A stretch of 40,351 nt of DNA from Oscillospiraceae bacterium (GCA_017621795.1 JAGASJ010000038.1:1-40351); one strand, 5' to 3'. Counted from the stretch's first letter, positions 21,968 to 30,541 are shown. A program made the numbers and translations. Notes: generated by a model from the letters alone, not told the origin.

Positions 21968-22208
21968 CAGAGTGTCAAAGAACCCCCAAACCGTCAAAAT
22001 ATAAATCTAAATATTTTGAATCATATCGTAGGGGACGGGTCTCCCGTCCTGAAAGTATTTTTTTAAAAAGGCTTGCTCCGCAAGATATTTTGACTTACTG
22101 CGCATCGCTCCCCACTCGAGTATCTATATACACATCGGGGTCGCGTTGCTTGTCTTTGGTGCTTCTTTGACCTCTGCAGTCTGTCAAAAAATACTTTTTT
22201 GACAGACC
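21968..22208. mobile_element. MITE-like non-coding element, copy 1
   Basis: Starts CAGAGTGTCAAAGAA and contains the near-complement TTCTTTGACCTCTG (22164-22177), followed by a perfect palindrome GTCTGTCAAAAAA-TAC-TTTTTTGACAGAC (22179-22207). It includes a GTAGGGGACGGG hairpin (22028-22049). It matches 26992-27233 almost throughout, except one ~25-base patch (about 22049-22072). No plausible protein is encoded. Both sides carry the same 25-bp hairpin, which reads as a target-site duplication. Confidence 0.75.
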
Positions 22209-22233
22209 AAGGTGCAGGCGGTAGCCTGCACCT
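22209..22233 (+). terminator. Terminator-type hairpin, right duplicate
   Basis: Exact copy of 21943-21967. It now lies 24 bases before the start codon of the DUF2079 gene. Confidence 0.7.
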
Positions 22234-22256
22234 TCTTAGTGAAAGGAGTTTCTGCT

Positions 22257-24116
22257 TTGAAAACGATGGAAAAATCACAGCTTGCGCCCCGGGCGTTGGT
22301 GCGCCACCTGCTTTTGGCCTGGCTGATCGCCGCGACCGTGGAGTATCTGCTGCTGCCGCAAAGCGTCAAGTCCTTGACGCAGCTGCAGGGCATCGGCCAA
22401 ATGTCTTTGGTGCGGGTGCTGCTTTTGACGCTGTGCGGTTTCGGGGCATTGACCTTCCTTGCGGGAAGCTATCCCGGCTTTTTAAAGGCAGAGCGCTGGA
22501 TGTTTGCAGGCACTTTCGGTCTATTAAGCATTTTGGCCCTTTCTTCCAGCTATACCACCCCGTTTTTGCTGCTTTGTTTGCTGATTTTGGGCATTTTGGT
22601 GGTTTATGGGCTGTTTGGCGCTTCGGACCCGCTCAAAAAAGAAAAGACACTTCGTGGCGGCGCATTGCCTCCGGTTTTGGAGAAAAATAGCCTCATATAT
22701 CCTGTTTTAGTGGGGCTGATGGCTTTGGGCTTTGTGATCGCGGTCAGCGCCTGGACTGTGGGACGGTATAAAACCTTCTCCACCCCTACTTTTGACTTCG
22801 GCATCTTCGCCCAAATGTTCCACAATATGAAGGAAAGCGGCGCACCGATGACCACTGTGGAACGGGATGGTCTATTATCCCACTTTGCGGTGCACGTCTC
22901 TCCCGTCTATTATTTGATGCTGCCGATCTACCTGCTGTTTCCAAGCCCTGTCACACTGCAGATCCTCCAGCCGGTGATTTTGGCATCTGCTGTGATCCCG
23001 CTGTGGCTGATCGGCAAGCGGCACGGCATGAGCCAGCTTTTGCGCACACTGCTTTGCGCGTTGCTGCTGATATTGCCGGTGACCGCAGGCGGAAATTATT
23101 ACGATCTGCACGAAAACTGCTTCTTACTGCCCCTTTTGCTGTGGCTGATGTACGCTGTTGACCGGCAAAGCACGGTGCTCACGGTGATTTTTGCTCTGCT
23201 GACCCTGTGCGTCAAGGAGGACGCGGCGGTGTATGTGGCAGTGGTAGGGCTGTATGTGTTGTTGCGGGCACTGACCCATCGTCCCGGTGCACACAAAAAA
23301 GAATTGTGGACCGGCATCGGCCTGCTGGCCGGTGCGCTTTGCTGGTTTATAGTGGTCACCTGGTATCTGCGCACCCACGGCGACGGTGTGATGACGAACC
23401 GCTACAGAAACTTTAATTACGATGGCTCCGATTCCCTGATCTCTGTGATCAAGGCTACTGCGATGTGCCCCATGAAGACCCTTTTTGAGTGCGTGGACAA
23501 GGAGAAGCTGACTTATATCGGGCAGACTGTTCTGCCCCTGCTGGCGATCCCTCTGTTTACCCGCCGCTTTGACCGCTATATCCTGCTGATCCCCTATATC
23601 CTGGTCAACCTGATGTCGGACTACACTTATCAGCACAGCATCCTTTTCCAGTACAATTTCGGCAGTACCGCACTGCTTGTTTATCTTTTGGCGGTGAATC
23701 TATCCGACCTGCGCAGAAAGCTTGTTCCCCTGTGCGCACTGGTCGCAGCCATCGTGGTATCCGCAGGCTTTTTCTTCCAAACCGTAGCGCCCCAGATCTG
23801 GTATTACAGCACCCTTTACGGAAAATATGCTCCCTACTACGAAAGCGTCGCGGATACCCTGGATACCATTCCCGACGACGCATCCGTTACCACCCACACC
23901 TTCTACGGCGCTTATCTGTCAGAACGGGCCGTACTGTACGACCTGCGCTACTGCTCCCGGGAGCATTTGCTCAGCTCCGATTATGTAGTGATCCGCTCCA
24001 ACACCGATGCCGAGGTGGATCGCTTTGGCGGCTTTGAGGCTCTTTGCGCCCTTTTGGAGGAACAGGGCTACACCCTCCGTACCCAAAACGGCACCTTGGT
24101 CATTTACGGAAAATAA
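22257..24116 (+). CDS. DUF2079 family polytopic membrane protein
   Basis: A 619-residue membrane protein with about twelve helices. The segment TFSTPTFDFGIFAQMFHNMKESGAPMTTVERDGLLSHFAVHVSPVYYLMLPIY (about 178-230) is the DUF2079 core; members resemble GT-C glycosyltransferases, and its Asp/His-rich loop would be extracytoplasmic. The best start is TTG at 22257, with AAAGGAG seven bases upstream; ATG at 22266 is too far from it. It may glycosylate a wall polymer or lipid; this is inferred from fold resemblance only. The anion permease follows 29 bp downstream. Confidence 0.85.
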   Translation: MKTMEKSQLAPRALVRHLLLAWLIAATVEYLLLPQSVKSLTQLQGIGQMSLVRVLLLTLCGFGALTFLAGSYPGFLKAERWMFAGTFGLLSILALSSSYTTPFLLLCLLILGILVVYGLFGASDPLKKEKTLRGGALPPVLEKNSLIYPVLVGLMALGFVIAVSAWTVGRYKTFSTPTFDFGIFAQMFHNMKESGAPMTTVERDGLLSHFAVHVSPVYYLMLPIYLLFPSPVTLQILQPVILASAVIPLWLIGKRHGMSQLLRTLLCALLLILPVTAGGNYYDLHENCFLLPLLLWLMYAVDRQSTVLTVIFALLTLCVKEDAAVYVAVVGLYVLLRALTHRPGAHKKELWTGIGLLAGALCWFIVVTWYLRTHGDGVMTNRYRNFNYDGSDSLISVIKATAMCPMKTLFECVDKEKLTYIGQTVLPLLAIPLFTRRFDRYILLIPYILVNLMSDYTYQHSILFQYNFGSTALLVYLLAVNLSDLRRKLVPLCALVAAIVVSAGFFFQTVAPQIWYYSTLYGKYAPYYESVADTLDTIPDDASVTTHTFYGAYLSERAVLYDLRYCSREHLLSSDYVVIRSNTDAEVDRFGGFEALCALLEEQGYTLRTQNGTLVIYGK

Positions 24117-24145
24117 GCATACATTAGAAATAAAGGTGAATCTTT

Positions 24146-25285
24146 ATGAAACTGCTGCACAGTCACCACAGAAAACATCCCTTTGCCCCTGCGGTGATGC
24201 TTATAAAGAAAAATGTTGTAATGTTTGTGGCGCTGTTTGCGGCCCTGGTGACCATGGTGATCATCCCCCCGGACCGCTACTATTTGGATTACTTCGATTT
24301 TAAAACCCTGACCTGCCTGTTTTGTGTGTTGGCGGTGGTGTGCGCCCTGAAAAACATCCGCTTTTTCTATATTCTTGCAAAGAAGATCGTTCAGCTTTTT
24401 CGCAATGCCCGTATCGCGGTGCTGGCCCTGGTTTATATCACCTTCATCGGCTCGATGCTCATTGCCAACGATATGGCGCTGCTCACCTTTTTACCCTTGG
24501 GCTACCTGGTGCTGACCACCACAGGCAAGGGGAAATATATGGCGTTTACCTATATTATGCAAAACATTGCCGCCAATTTGGGCGGGATGCTGACCCCTTT
24601 TGGAAATCCTCAAAACCTGTACCTTTACTCCTTTTTTGATATTCCCACCGGGGAATTTATGCAGATCATGCTGCCGCCCTTTTTGGTGTCGATCGCCTTG
24701 ATCACTCTGTGTTGTCTGTTTTTTGTGAAGGCAGAGCCTTTGGAGATTCGGGACGAGCCCACGTGCCTACCCAAGGGACGGACGGTGCTGTATCTGTGCC
24801 TGTTTGCGCTCTCCATTGCCATCGTGTTTCGGGGCATCCCTTACTATGTTGGGCTTGCCATCATCCCGGCGGTTTTGCTGATCGCAGACCGCAAGGCGCT
24901 GAAAATGGTGGACTATCCTCTGCTTTTCACCTTTGTGTTTTTCTTTGTGTTTGCAGGGAATATGGCGCGCATTGACGGCGTTCGGCAGCTTTTTTCTGCC
25001 TTGCTGAACAAGAGCACGCTGGTGTTTTCTGTCCTTTCCTGTCAGATCATCAGCAATGTGCCCTCTGCCATTCTCCTGAGCCAATTCACCGGCAATTACC
25101 GCCAGCTCCTTTTGGGCGTCAACATCGGCGGCGTGGGCAGCTTGATCGCATCCCTGGCCAGCCTGATCACCTTTCGGGAATACACCAGGCGTAATCCGGG
25201 GAAAACCGGCTACTACGTTTTGATGTTTACACTGTTTAATTTGGCGTTTTTGGTGATCCTGACCCTGTTTTCCTTGCTTTTTTAA
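24146..25285 (+). CDS. Ion-transporter superfamily permease (ArsB/CitMHS/SLC13-like)
   Basis: A 379-residue membrane protein with about ten helices. The motif MLIANDMALLTFLPLGYLVL, then NIAANLGGMLTPFGNPQNLYLY (about 135-155), and later SNVPSAILLSQF, form the paired N-x-P/GNPQN hairpins of the ion-transporter superfamily that carry dicarboxylates, citrate or arsenite. The substrate is not readable. AAAGGTG precedes the ATG. Its stop overlaps the stop of the opposite-strand gene (25282) by four bases. Confidence 0.88.
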   Translation: MKLLHSHHRKHPFAPAVMLIKKNVVMFVALFAALVTMVIIPPDRYYLDYFDFKTLTCLFCVLAVVCALKNIRFFYILAKKIVQLFRNARIAVLALVYITFIGSMLIANDMALLTFLPLGYLVLTTTGKGKYMAFTYIMQNIAANLGGMLTPFGNPQNLYLYSFFDIPTGEFMQIMLPPFLVSIALITLCCLFFVKAEPLEIRDEPTCLPKGRTVLYLCLFALSIAIVFRGIPYYVGLAIIPAVLLIADRKALKMVDYPLLFTFVFFFVFAGNMARIDGVRQLFSALLNKSTLVFSVLSCQIISNVPSAILLSQFTGNYRQLLLGVNIGGVGSLIASLASLITFREYTRRNPGKTGYYVLMFTLFNLAFLVILTLFSLLF

Positions 25286-25683
25286 TCGGAAGGAAGCAGA
25301 TACAGCATGGGCATCAGCAGCGATGCCTGCCCGTAATCCAGTGTTTTCCACGGCCCACAGCCCTTCGACAGATATCGGCAATCCCGAATACGGTAGGTGC
25401 GGAAGCTGCCGTCACTCATCCAAACCGTGACATGGTGGCGAATCCCCGTCAGCTGCTCCGGGTCTATTCGGGCACGGCCTGTTTCGTTTAATTTGTAGAG
25501 GTAACCCAGCACCGTTTCTATTTTCTCCTCCGATGTATAGTTGCGCGTCAGGGTGTGCTCCTCGTAGCCCGCGGTGACGGTAATACGTGAGATCAAAATC
25601 GGCTTTTCGGCGCCGCAAACCTGTTGCGGACATAAAAATACAAATAAAATCAGAAATAAATAACCTTTTCGTTTCATCCCCAT
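25282..25683 (-). CDS. Small exported protein, unknown function
   Basis: A 133-residue protein with an N-terminal signal (MKRKGYLFLILFVFLCPQQVCGAE, likely cleaved after CGA). The rest has mixed beta-type sequence with WMSDGSFRTYRIRDCRYLS; I recognise no family. The start at 25683 follows GGGAGGG by six bases. The gene is convergent with the permease gene, with overlapping stop codons. Confidence 0.65.
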   Translation of the reverse strand: MGMKRKGYLFLILFVFLCPQQVCGAEKPILISRITVTAGYEEHTLTRNYTSEEKIETVLGYLYKLNETGRARIDPEQLTGIRHHVTVWMSDGSFRTYRIRDCRYLSKGCGPWKTLDYGQASLLMPMLYLLPSD

Positions 25684-25759
25684 TTTAGACCCTCCCATCA
25701 ATATTTTGGCTTTAAAAAACGGAAATATTGACGAAAAATATTGCGTTTGTTTCCAAGTA

Positions 25760-25789
25760 TTGACAAAAATACATTATATCGCTTATCAT
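25760..25789 (+). promoter_or_regulatory. Promoter of the lipoprotein gene
   Basis: TTGACA (25760-25765), 18 bp, TATCAT (25784-25789). Confidence 0.55.
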
Positions 25790-25822
25790 ATAAGCGGGAT
25801 TTAAAAAGAAAGGATGAAAAAA

Positions 25823-26953
25823 ATGAAAACGAGCAAAAAAAGATGCATTTCTCTTGCCCTGGCGGTACTGATGGTCACGGTCCTGTTTGCCGGGTGCGGC
25901 GGGAAAGGCGGAAACGCAGGCGGTAAAACCGGTGATTCTGTCACCGAAAAGCTGCAAAGCGCAAAAAATTATGAGCTGACCCTGTTTAACAGCAGTGAAG
26001 GCGTAGAGCTGTCCTGTACGGTTCAGGTAGACGCGGAAAATCAAACCTTTTATGTGGTAGACGAATCAGATCCCTTTACAGAGGGTGAATACACCACCAT
26101 CTACGGTCAGGGAAACACGGTCTACAGACGGGATGCCAACCGTTACCCTTTGCGCACCGATAAGCTCTGTTTTTCCGAAAAAGACTTTAATGGCATCATT
26201 GGTATGCAGATCGACGGCGTACCCGGACTTCCGGGCCTGATCGAGCTTTCGGATGCCTTCCTTGAATATGAGCCGAAAAAAGACGGCAACACCTATCGTG
26301 TGGATAAGCTCACCGCCCAGCAATACTGCGACTTTTTGAGCATTATGAGCGGCGGCAGTGTGGAAACGCCTGTGGAGGAAGTGGAGCAGGGCATGGCGCA
26401 GGGCATCACCATTTCTGCCTATATGAAGCTGGATGACAGCGGAGTTCTGCAGGAAATTGCGATGGAGCAGATGGGTATGACTGTCGGTTACCGTTTAGGC
26501 AAGCTGAATCAGGTAGGCACCATTGCAGTGCCGGAGTATGTATCCGATTTCGTATGGGAGACCGGCGCATACTATGTATACGAGGAAAACGGCCAAAAGG
26601 CTGTGTACGAATATAGCGATGACGGCTTTGCGTTCACCGGCTTCGGTGAATACTATGCCGACGAGTACGATATCCAATGCTACCGTGTGCTGGAATCCGT
26701 AGAGGATCTGCCTGTACTGGAGGTGCGGGGCATCAACAACAACGGGTTTAACGAGACCCGGGTGCACAATCTGATCATTCCCGCCGGTGTTGCTCTGAAT
26801 ACCAGGTCCGGTTGGGACAACTGGGCCGAGCAAACCACCTTCTTCTTTGACGACAGCCGGGAAGATGCCGCTGTCGATGCTACGGAAGGCCTGCAGATGT
26901 ACTTTGCAGACGAATGGTCCTATGTAGACGGTCTGCCCACCCCCAACAATTAA
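25823..26953 (+). CDS. Large lipoprotein, unknown function
   Basis: A 376-residue protein with a clear lipoprotein signal (SLALAVLMVTVLFAGCGG; Cys near residue 22) and a Gly/Lys linker. The acidic mature part contains repeated YxVxE strands, perhaps LolA/LppX-like in overall type, but I do not assign a family. The start at 25823 is favoured over 25814 because AAAGG lies eight bases before it. The terminator hairpin at 26960 follows the stop by six bases. Confidence 0.72.
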   Translation: MKTSKKRCISLALAVLMVTVLFAGCGGKGGNAGGKTGDSVTEKLQSAKNYELTLFNSSEGVELSCTVQVDAENQTFYVVDESDPFTEGEYTTIYGQGNTVYRRDANRYPLRTDKLCFSEKDFNGIIGMQIDGVPGLPGLIELSDAFLEYEPKKDGNTYRVDKLTAQQYCDFLSIMSGGSVETPVEEVEQGMAQGITISAYMKLDDSGVLQEIAMEQMGMTVGYRLGKLNQVGTIAVPEYVSDFVWETGAYYVYEENGQKAVYEYSDDGFAFTGFGEYYADEYDIQCYRVLESVEDLPVLEVRGINNNGFNETRVHNLIIPAGVALNTRSGWDNWAEQTTFFFDDSREDAAVDATEGLQMYFADEWSYVDGLPTPNN

Positions 26954-26959
26954 AAAATA

Positions 26960-26991
26960 AAACAGGAGATACCGTCAGGTATCTCCTGTTT
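26960..26991 (+). terminator. Terminator hairpin, left duplicate
   Basis: AAACAGGAGATACC, GTCA, GGTATCTCCTGTTT: a perfect 14-bp stem after the lipoprotein stop. Repeated with one loop change at 27237-27268. Confidence 0.85.
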
Positions 26992-27233
26992 CAGAGTGTC
27001 AAAGAACCCCCAAACCGTCAAAATATAAATCTAAATATTTTGAATTATATCGTAGGGGACGGGTCTCCCGTCCCGCAAACAATTTTCAAAAAAGGGCTTG
27101 CTCCGCAAGATATTTTGACTTACTGCGCATCGCTCCCCACTCGAGTATCTATATACACATCGGGGTCGCGTTGCTTGTCTTTGGTGCTTCTTTGACCTCT
27201 GCAGTCTGTCAAAAAATACTTTTTTGACAGACT
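26992..27233. mobile_element. MITE-like non-coding element, copy 2
   Basis: Begins CAGAGTGTCAAAGAA and ends TTTTTTGACAGACT, as copy 1 does. It has nearly the same length (242 bp) and differs mainly in one patch (about 27073-27096). The flanking hairpins are unrelated in sequence to those of copy 1 but are again a left-right duplicate. Confidence 0.75.
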
Positions 27234-27236
27234 AAA

Positions 27237-27268
27237 AAACAGGAGATACCATCAGGTATCTCCTGTTT
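27237..27268 (-). terminator. Terminator hairpin of the tRNA operon, right duplicate
   Basis: Same 14-bp stem as 26960-26991 with an ATCA loop. On the minus strand it is followed by TTTTTTAG and lies one base after the CCA end of tRNA-Lys. Confidence 0.85.
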
Positions 27269-27269
27269 T

Positions 27270-27345
27270 TGGTGACTCGCTGGAGATTCGAACTCCAGAC
27301 CCATTGCTTAAAAGGCAATTGCTCTGCCAACTGAGCTAGCGAGTC
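27270..27345 (-). tRNA. tRNA-Lys (anticodon TTT)
   Basis: Full cloverleaf of 76 nt with encoded CCA: acceptor GACTCGC/GCGAGTC, D-arm GCTCAGTTGGCAGAGC, anticodon stem ATTGC/GCAAT with loop CTTTTAA, T-arm CTGGAGTTCGAATCTCCAG. Anticodon TTT reads AAA/AAG. Confidence 0.95.
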
Positions 27346-27348
27346 TTA

Positions 27349-27423
27349 TGGCTGGGATGGCAGGATTTGAACCTACGAATGCCAGAGTCAAAGTCTGGTG
27401 CCTTACCGCTTGGCTACATCCCA
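27349..27423 (-). tRNA. tRNA-Gln (anticodon TTG)
   Basis: Cloverleaf of 75 nt with encoded CCA: acceptor TGGGATG/CATCCCA, anticodon stem CCAGA/TCTGG with loop CTTTGAC, T-arm with GGTTCAAATCC. It is three bases upstream of tRNA-Lys in the same transcript. Confidence 0.95.
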
Positions 27424-27455
27424 ATGAAATGCGCCCGCCTCTGGACACACGGCGT

Positions 27456-27484
27456 ATTATAACACGGGGCTTTTGATTTTGCAA
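27456..27484 (-). promoter_or_regulatory. Promoter of the tRNA-Gln/tRNA-Lys operon
   Basis: Minus-strand TTGCAA (27479-27484), 17 bp, TATAAT (27456-27461). Confidence 0.7.
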
Positions 27485-27575
27485 CAGTTTTTTTAAACAG
27501 AAAGCAGATTCCGTATTTTCCGGGCTTTTTTGCAAAAATTCACAGCTTTTGTCTTAATTTTTTCCCGTTTCCCTC

Positions 27576-27604
27576 TTGTAAATTTTATGCTTTTGGCGTA
27601 TACT
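27576..27604 (+). promoter_or_regulatory. Promoter of asnS
   Basis: TTGTAA (27576-27581), 17 bp, TATACT (27599-27604). Confidence 0.6.
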
Positions 27605-27639
27605 TTTAATAATTGTCATACCGAAAAGAGGAAAAAACT

Positions 27640-29031
27640 ATGCAACTGATTTCTGTTCGCGAGCTTTTTAAAAACACAAGTGCCTATGCAGGCAAGGAAG
27701 TGGAGATCGGCGGCTGGGTGCGGTCCATCCGTGCCAGCAAGCAATTTGGCTTCATTGTCCTGAACGACGGTACTTATTTTACCCCGCTGCAGGTGGTTTA
27801 TCACGATACCATGGAAAATTTTGCAGAAATTTCCAAGACCAACGTGGGCGCCGCCCTCATCGTCAAGGGCACTTTGGTAGAGACCCCCGAGGCAAAGCAG
27901 CCCTTTGAGATCCAGGCCACCCAGGTGACCGTGGAAGGTGCTTCCACCTCCGACTACCCCCTGCAGAAAAAGCGTCATACCCTGGAATTTTTGCGCACCA
28001 TGACCCATCTGCGTCCCCGCACCAACACCTTCCAGGCGGTATTCCGTGTGCGCAGCTTGATTGCTTTTGCCATTCACCAGTTCTTCCGTGATCGGGACTT
28101 TGTGTATGTGCACACCCCCCTGATCACCGGCTCCGACTGTGAGGGCGCAGGCGAAATGTTCCAGGTCACCACCATGGATCTGCAGAACATCCCCCTGACC
28201 GAGGACGGCAAGGTGGATTTCACCAAGGACTTCTACGGCAAGCCCACCAACCTGACCGTATCCGGTCAGCTCAACGGCGAGACCTTTGCCATGGCCTTTA
28301 AGAACATCTACACCTTCGGCCCCACCTTCCGCGCCGAAAACTCCAACACCACCCGCCACGCCGCGGAATTTTGGATGATCGAGCCGGAGATCGCCTTTGC
28401 AGACCTGAAGGACGATATGCGCCTGGCAGAGGATATGATCAAGTATATCATCGCTTACGTGCTGGAAAACGCACCGGAAGAGATGGCATTCTTCAACCAG
28501 TTTATGGATAATGGCCTGCTGGAGCGGCTCAATAACGTCTTGCACAACGAATTTGGCCACATCACCTACACCGATGCAGTCAAGCTGCTGGAGGAGCACA
28601 ACGATCAGTTTGAGTATCCTGTCCACTGGGGCAGTGACCTGCAGACCGAGCACGAGCGCTACCTGACCGAAGTGATCTTCAAAAAGCCGGTGTTCGTCAC
28701 CGATTACCCCAAGGAGATCAAGGCGTTCTATATGAAGCTCAATCCCGACGGCAAGACCGTTGCGGCGATGGACTGTCTGGTGCCCGGCATCGGCGAGATC
28801 ATCGGCGGCTCTCAGCGTGAGGACAATTACGAGATCCTGAAAAACCGCATTGAAGAGCTGGGTATGAAGCCGGAGGACTACGGCTTCTATATGGACCTGC
28901 GGAAGTATGGCTCTGCCCGTCACGCCGGCTTCGGTTTGGGCTTCGAGCGCTGTGTGATGTACCTGACCGGTATGGGCAACATCCGCGACGTTCTGCCCTT
29001 CCCCAGAACCGTGGGCAACTGCGAACTGTAA
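27640..29031 (+). CDS. asnS: Asparaginyl-tRNA synthetase
   Basis: A 463-residue class IIb synthetase that charges tRNA-Asn. The N-terminal OB-fold anticodon-binding domain ([26 protein letters not shown]) is followed by the catalytic core with [16 protein letters not shown], motif 2 in [29 protein letters not shown], and motif 3 in [43 protein letters not shown]. The C-terminus is diagnostic for AsnRS rather than AspRS. Start 27640 follows AGAGG; the in-frame 27613 start lacks a site. Confidence 0.97.
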   Translation: MQLISVRELFKNTSAYAGKEVEIGGWVRSIRASKQFGFIVLNDGTYFTPLQVVYHDTMENFAEISKTNVGAALIVKGTLVETPEAKQPFEIQATQVTVEGASTSDYPLQKKRHTLEFLRTMTHLRPRTNTFQAVFRVRSLIAFAIHQFFRDRDFVYVHTPLITGSDCEGAGEMFQVTTMDLQNIPLTEDGKVDFTKDFYGKPTNLTVSGQLNGETFAMAFKNIYTFGPTFRAENSNTTRHAAEFWMIEPEIAFADLKDDMRLAEDMIKYIIAYVLENAPEEMAFFNQFMDNGLLERLNNVLHNEFGHITYTDAVKLLEEHNDQFEYPVHWGSDLQTEHERYLTEVIFKKPVFVTDYPKEIKAFYMKLNPDGKTVAAMDCLVPGIGEIIGGSQREDNYEILKNRIEELGMKPEDYGFYMDLRKYGSARHAGFGLGFERCVMYLTGMGNIRDVLPFPRTVGNCEL

Positions 29032-29043
29032 TCAAAAAAACAC

Positions 29044-29080
29044 AAAGGCGCTGTCTCAAACTGAGACAGCGCCTTTATTT
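29044..29080 (+). terminator. Terminator after asnS
   Basis: AAAGGCGCTGTCTCA pairs perfectly with TGAGACAGCGCCTTT, then ATTTG. Confidence 0.75.
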
Positions 29081-29140
29081 GTCAGTGAAGAGAGAAGAGA
29101 GAAGAGAAAAGGTGTCGGCAAAAGCCGACAATTAGATAAT

Positions 29141-29165
29141 ACGGGCAGATGATATCTGCCCCTAC
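29141..29165. repeat. GTAGGGGC-type hairpin
   Basis: ACGGGCAGAT/ATCTGCCCCTAC. A near-identical copy is at 29470-29492. A TGTCGGC/GCCGACA hairpin lies just before it (29113-29130). Confidence 0.55.
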
Positions 29166-29200
29166 GATCAGGAATCGGAATATACATCCCGCAAACGTTT

Positions 29201-29321
29201 GTCATTGCGAGCCGCTTGACAAGCGGCGTAGCAATCCGTACCCCTTGCCGCCGAAGGCGGCGCGGTGCTTTGCACCGCAAGAAAACGGATTCCCACGTTG
29301 CCTGCGGCTCCTCGGAATGAC
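29201..29321. repeat. Long 'ATTGCGA' family repeat
   Basis: Outer arms GTCATTGCGAGCC and CTCGGAATGAC, with GTAGCAATCCGTA and ACGGATTCCCACGT as a second inner pair, and several GC-rich inner hairpins. It is the longest copy of the family also found at 2968 and 40085. This kind of repeat is widespread in bacteria. Confidence 0.65.
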
Positions 29322-29408
29322 CGGGGCGGATTTCCCGCCCCGGTTTTAATTCGTTGTCGCAAAGCCGATATATCAAAATAACAGCGGGAGAGAAACCGTC
29401 TTTTTGGC

Positions 29409-29464
29409 GCTCTCCCTCCGTCTTCGCCTGACGGCGAATCCACCTCCCTCGTCAGAGGGAGGCT
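29409..29464. repeat. CCTCCGTC/GGGAGG palindromic repeat
   Basis: CTCTCCCTCCGTC...CCACCTCCCTCGTCAGAGGGAGGC. Related to the arms at 31547-31692. The interval 29080-29500 is otherwise non-coding. Confidence 0.55.
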
Positions 29465-29469
29465 TTTTG

Positions 29470-29492
29470 CGGGCAGATGATACTGCCCCTAC
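29470..29492. repeat. GTAGGGGC-type hairpin
   Basis: GGGCAGAT/ACTGCCCCTAC, almost the same as 29141-29165, 330 bp away. Confidence 0.55.
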
Positions 29493-29500
29493 AATAAGCT

Positions 29501-29533
29501 AAAAACGCAGAGCGCGGGGCGCTCTGCGTTTTT
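29501..29533. terminator. Terminator of the pyridoxal kinase gene
   Basis: AAAAACGCAGAGCGC pairs with GCGCTCTGCGTTTTT; poly-T on both strands. On the minus strand it follows the stop at 29537 directly. Confidence 0.8.
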
Positions 29534-29536
29534 ACA

Positions 29537-30367
29537 TTATTTTAAATATTCGTGGAGCTTATACAGCACCGGCTCGAAGGCCGCGCCGTACCAGTGATTA
29601 TCCAGCTTTGCCGTTTCTTTGATGCAATCCACGGTGTAATCCGCTGCGATTTTGGCGGCCTGCACAGCGGTCTTTCCCCGCATCATAGCGCCAACCAAAG
29701 CAGAGGCATAAATATCGCCTGTGCCGTGGCAGCTGTTTGGCAGCAGTTCGTGCTCGTAATAGCTGTATACGCCCTTTTCGTACACCACCACACCGGTTCT
29801 GCCTTCTGCATAAGACACGCCGGTGAGTACCACATTGGACATTCCCTTTTCTGCAAGTGCGGCCAGCAAGCCATCAATGTAGCTGCGGTCGTATTGGGTC
29901 TTAAATTCCATACCGGTTAAAAAGCACGCTTCCGTAATGTTGGGCACCACAAAATCCGCGTCGGCACACAGCGCCACCATTGCCTCCACATAAGCCCCGT
30001 CAAAGCCGGGATACAGCTTGCCGTTATCGGCCATAGCGGGATCCACCACCGTAACGCCCGAGGCGGTTTTCAGCTCTCTGAACATCTCGCGGATATAGGA
30101 GATCTGCTCACGGCTGCCCAAATAGCCGGTATAGATGGCCTCAAATTGAAGCTGCTCTTTTTTCCAGTGGTCTTTGATTGCAGGCATATCTCCGGTCAGG
30201 TCCCGAAAAGTATAGCCTGTGAAACCGGCGGTATGGGTAGAGAGCACTGCAGAGGGCAAAATAGAAGTCTCCAAGCCGCAGGCAGAGAGAATCGGCAATG
30301 CCACGGTTAGGGAGCACTGGCCCACACAAGAGATGTCCTGGATCGTCAGAATGCGTTTATATGCCAT
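29537..30367 (-). CDS. Pyridoxal/pyridoxamine kinase (PdxY/PdxK type)
   Basis: A 276-residue ribokinase-fold enzyme that phosphorylates vitamin B6 vitamers in the salvage route to pyridoxal phosphate. It starts KRILTIQDISCVGQCSLTVALPILSACG, typical of PdxY-like kinases; VVDPAMADNGKLYPGFD lies mid-protein; the C-terminal anion-hole motif is NSCHGTGDIYASALVGAM, where GTGD supplies the catalytic Asp. AGAAGGA lies before ATG 30367. PLP would serve enzymes such as the desulfurase and TrpB encoded here, but no direct link is implied. Confidence 0.93.
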   Translation of the reverse strand: MAYKRILTIQDISCVGQCSLTVALPILSACGLETSILPSAVLSTHTAGFTGYTFRDLTGDMPAIKDHWKKEQLQFEAIYTGYLGSREQISYIREMFRELKTASGVTVVDPAMADNGKLYPGFDGAYVEAMVALCADADFVVPNITEACFLTGMEFKTQYDRSYIDGLLAALAEKGMSNVVLTGVSYAEGRTGVVVYEKGVYSYYEHELLPNSCHGTGDIYASALVGAMMRGKTAVQAAKIAADYTVDCIKETAKLDNHWYGAAFEPVLYKLHEYLK

Positions 30368-30478
30368 AAAAATCCTTCTTTCAGAAAAATGTAGCGGTAT
30401 TATAGCACAGCACAATTCAAGAATAAAGTCTGACTTTTTAAATATTATGTTATTTTTTAAATAATTCCCCGCTATCCG

Positions 30479-30507
30479 TTGCATTTGTGGTTAAAACAGG
30501 CTATAAT
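30479..30507 (+). promoter_or_regulatory. Promoter of the exonuclease gene
   Basis: TTGCAT (30479-30484), 17 bp, TATAAT (30502-30507). Confidence 0.65.
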
Positions 30508-30541
30508 GAACTGACTATTTGGAATTTTTGAGGTTTTACGG

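Noticed and set aside
20708-21997. Long minus-strand frame opposite the RodA/FtsW gene
   Set aside because: It has His/Gln-rich, low-sense composition typical of an antisense shadow, and it crosses the terminator and repeat.
21946-22170. Short frames inside both MITE copies that share a ~32-residue peptide (LAPQDILTYCASLPTRVSIYT)
   Set aside because: The similarity follows from DNA identity of the repeats. No ribosome binding site precedes them, and the frame differs upstream of the shared part.
27616-28923. Long open frame on the minus strand opposite asnS (435 codons)
   Set aside because: It is the antisense shadow of a GC-biased, highly conserved synthetase gene; it has no ribosome binding site and no recognisable protein.
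29080-29500. Short frames on both strands in the repeat island after asnS
   Set aside because: They are made of palindromic repeats; no conserved protein or ribosome binding site is seen.
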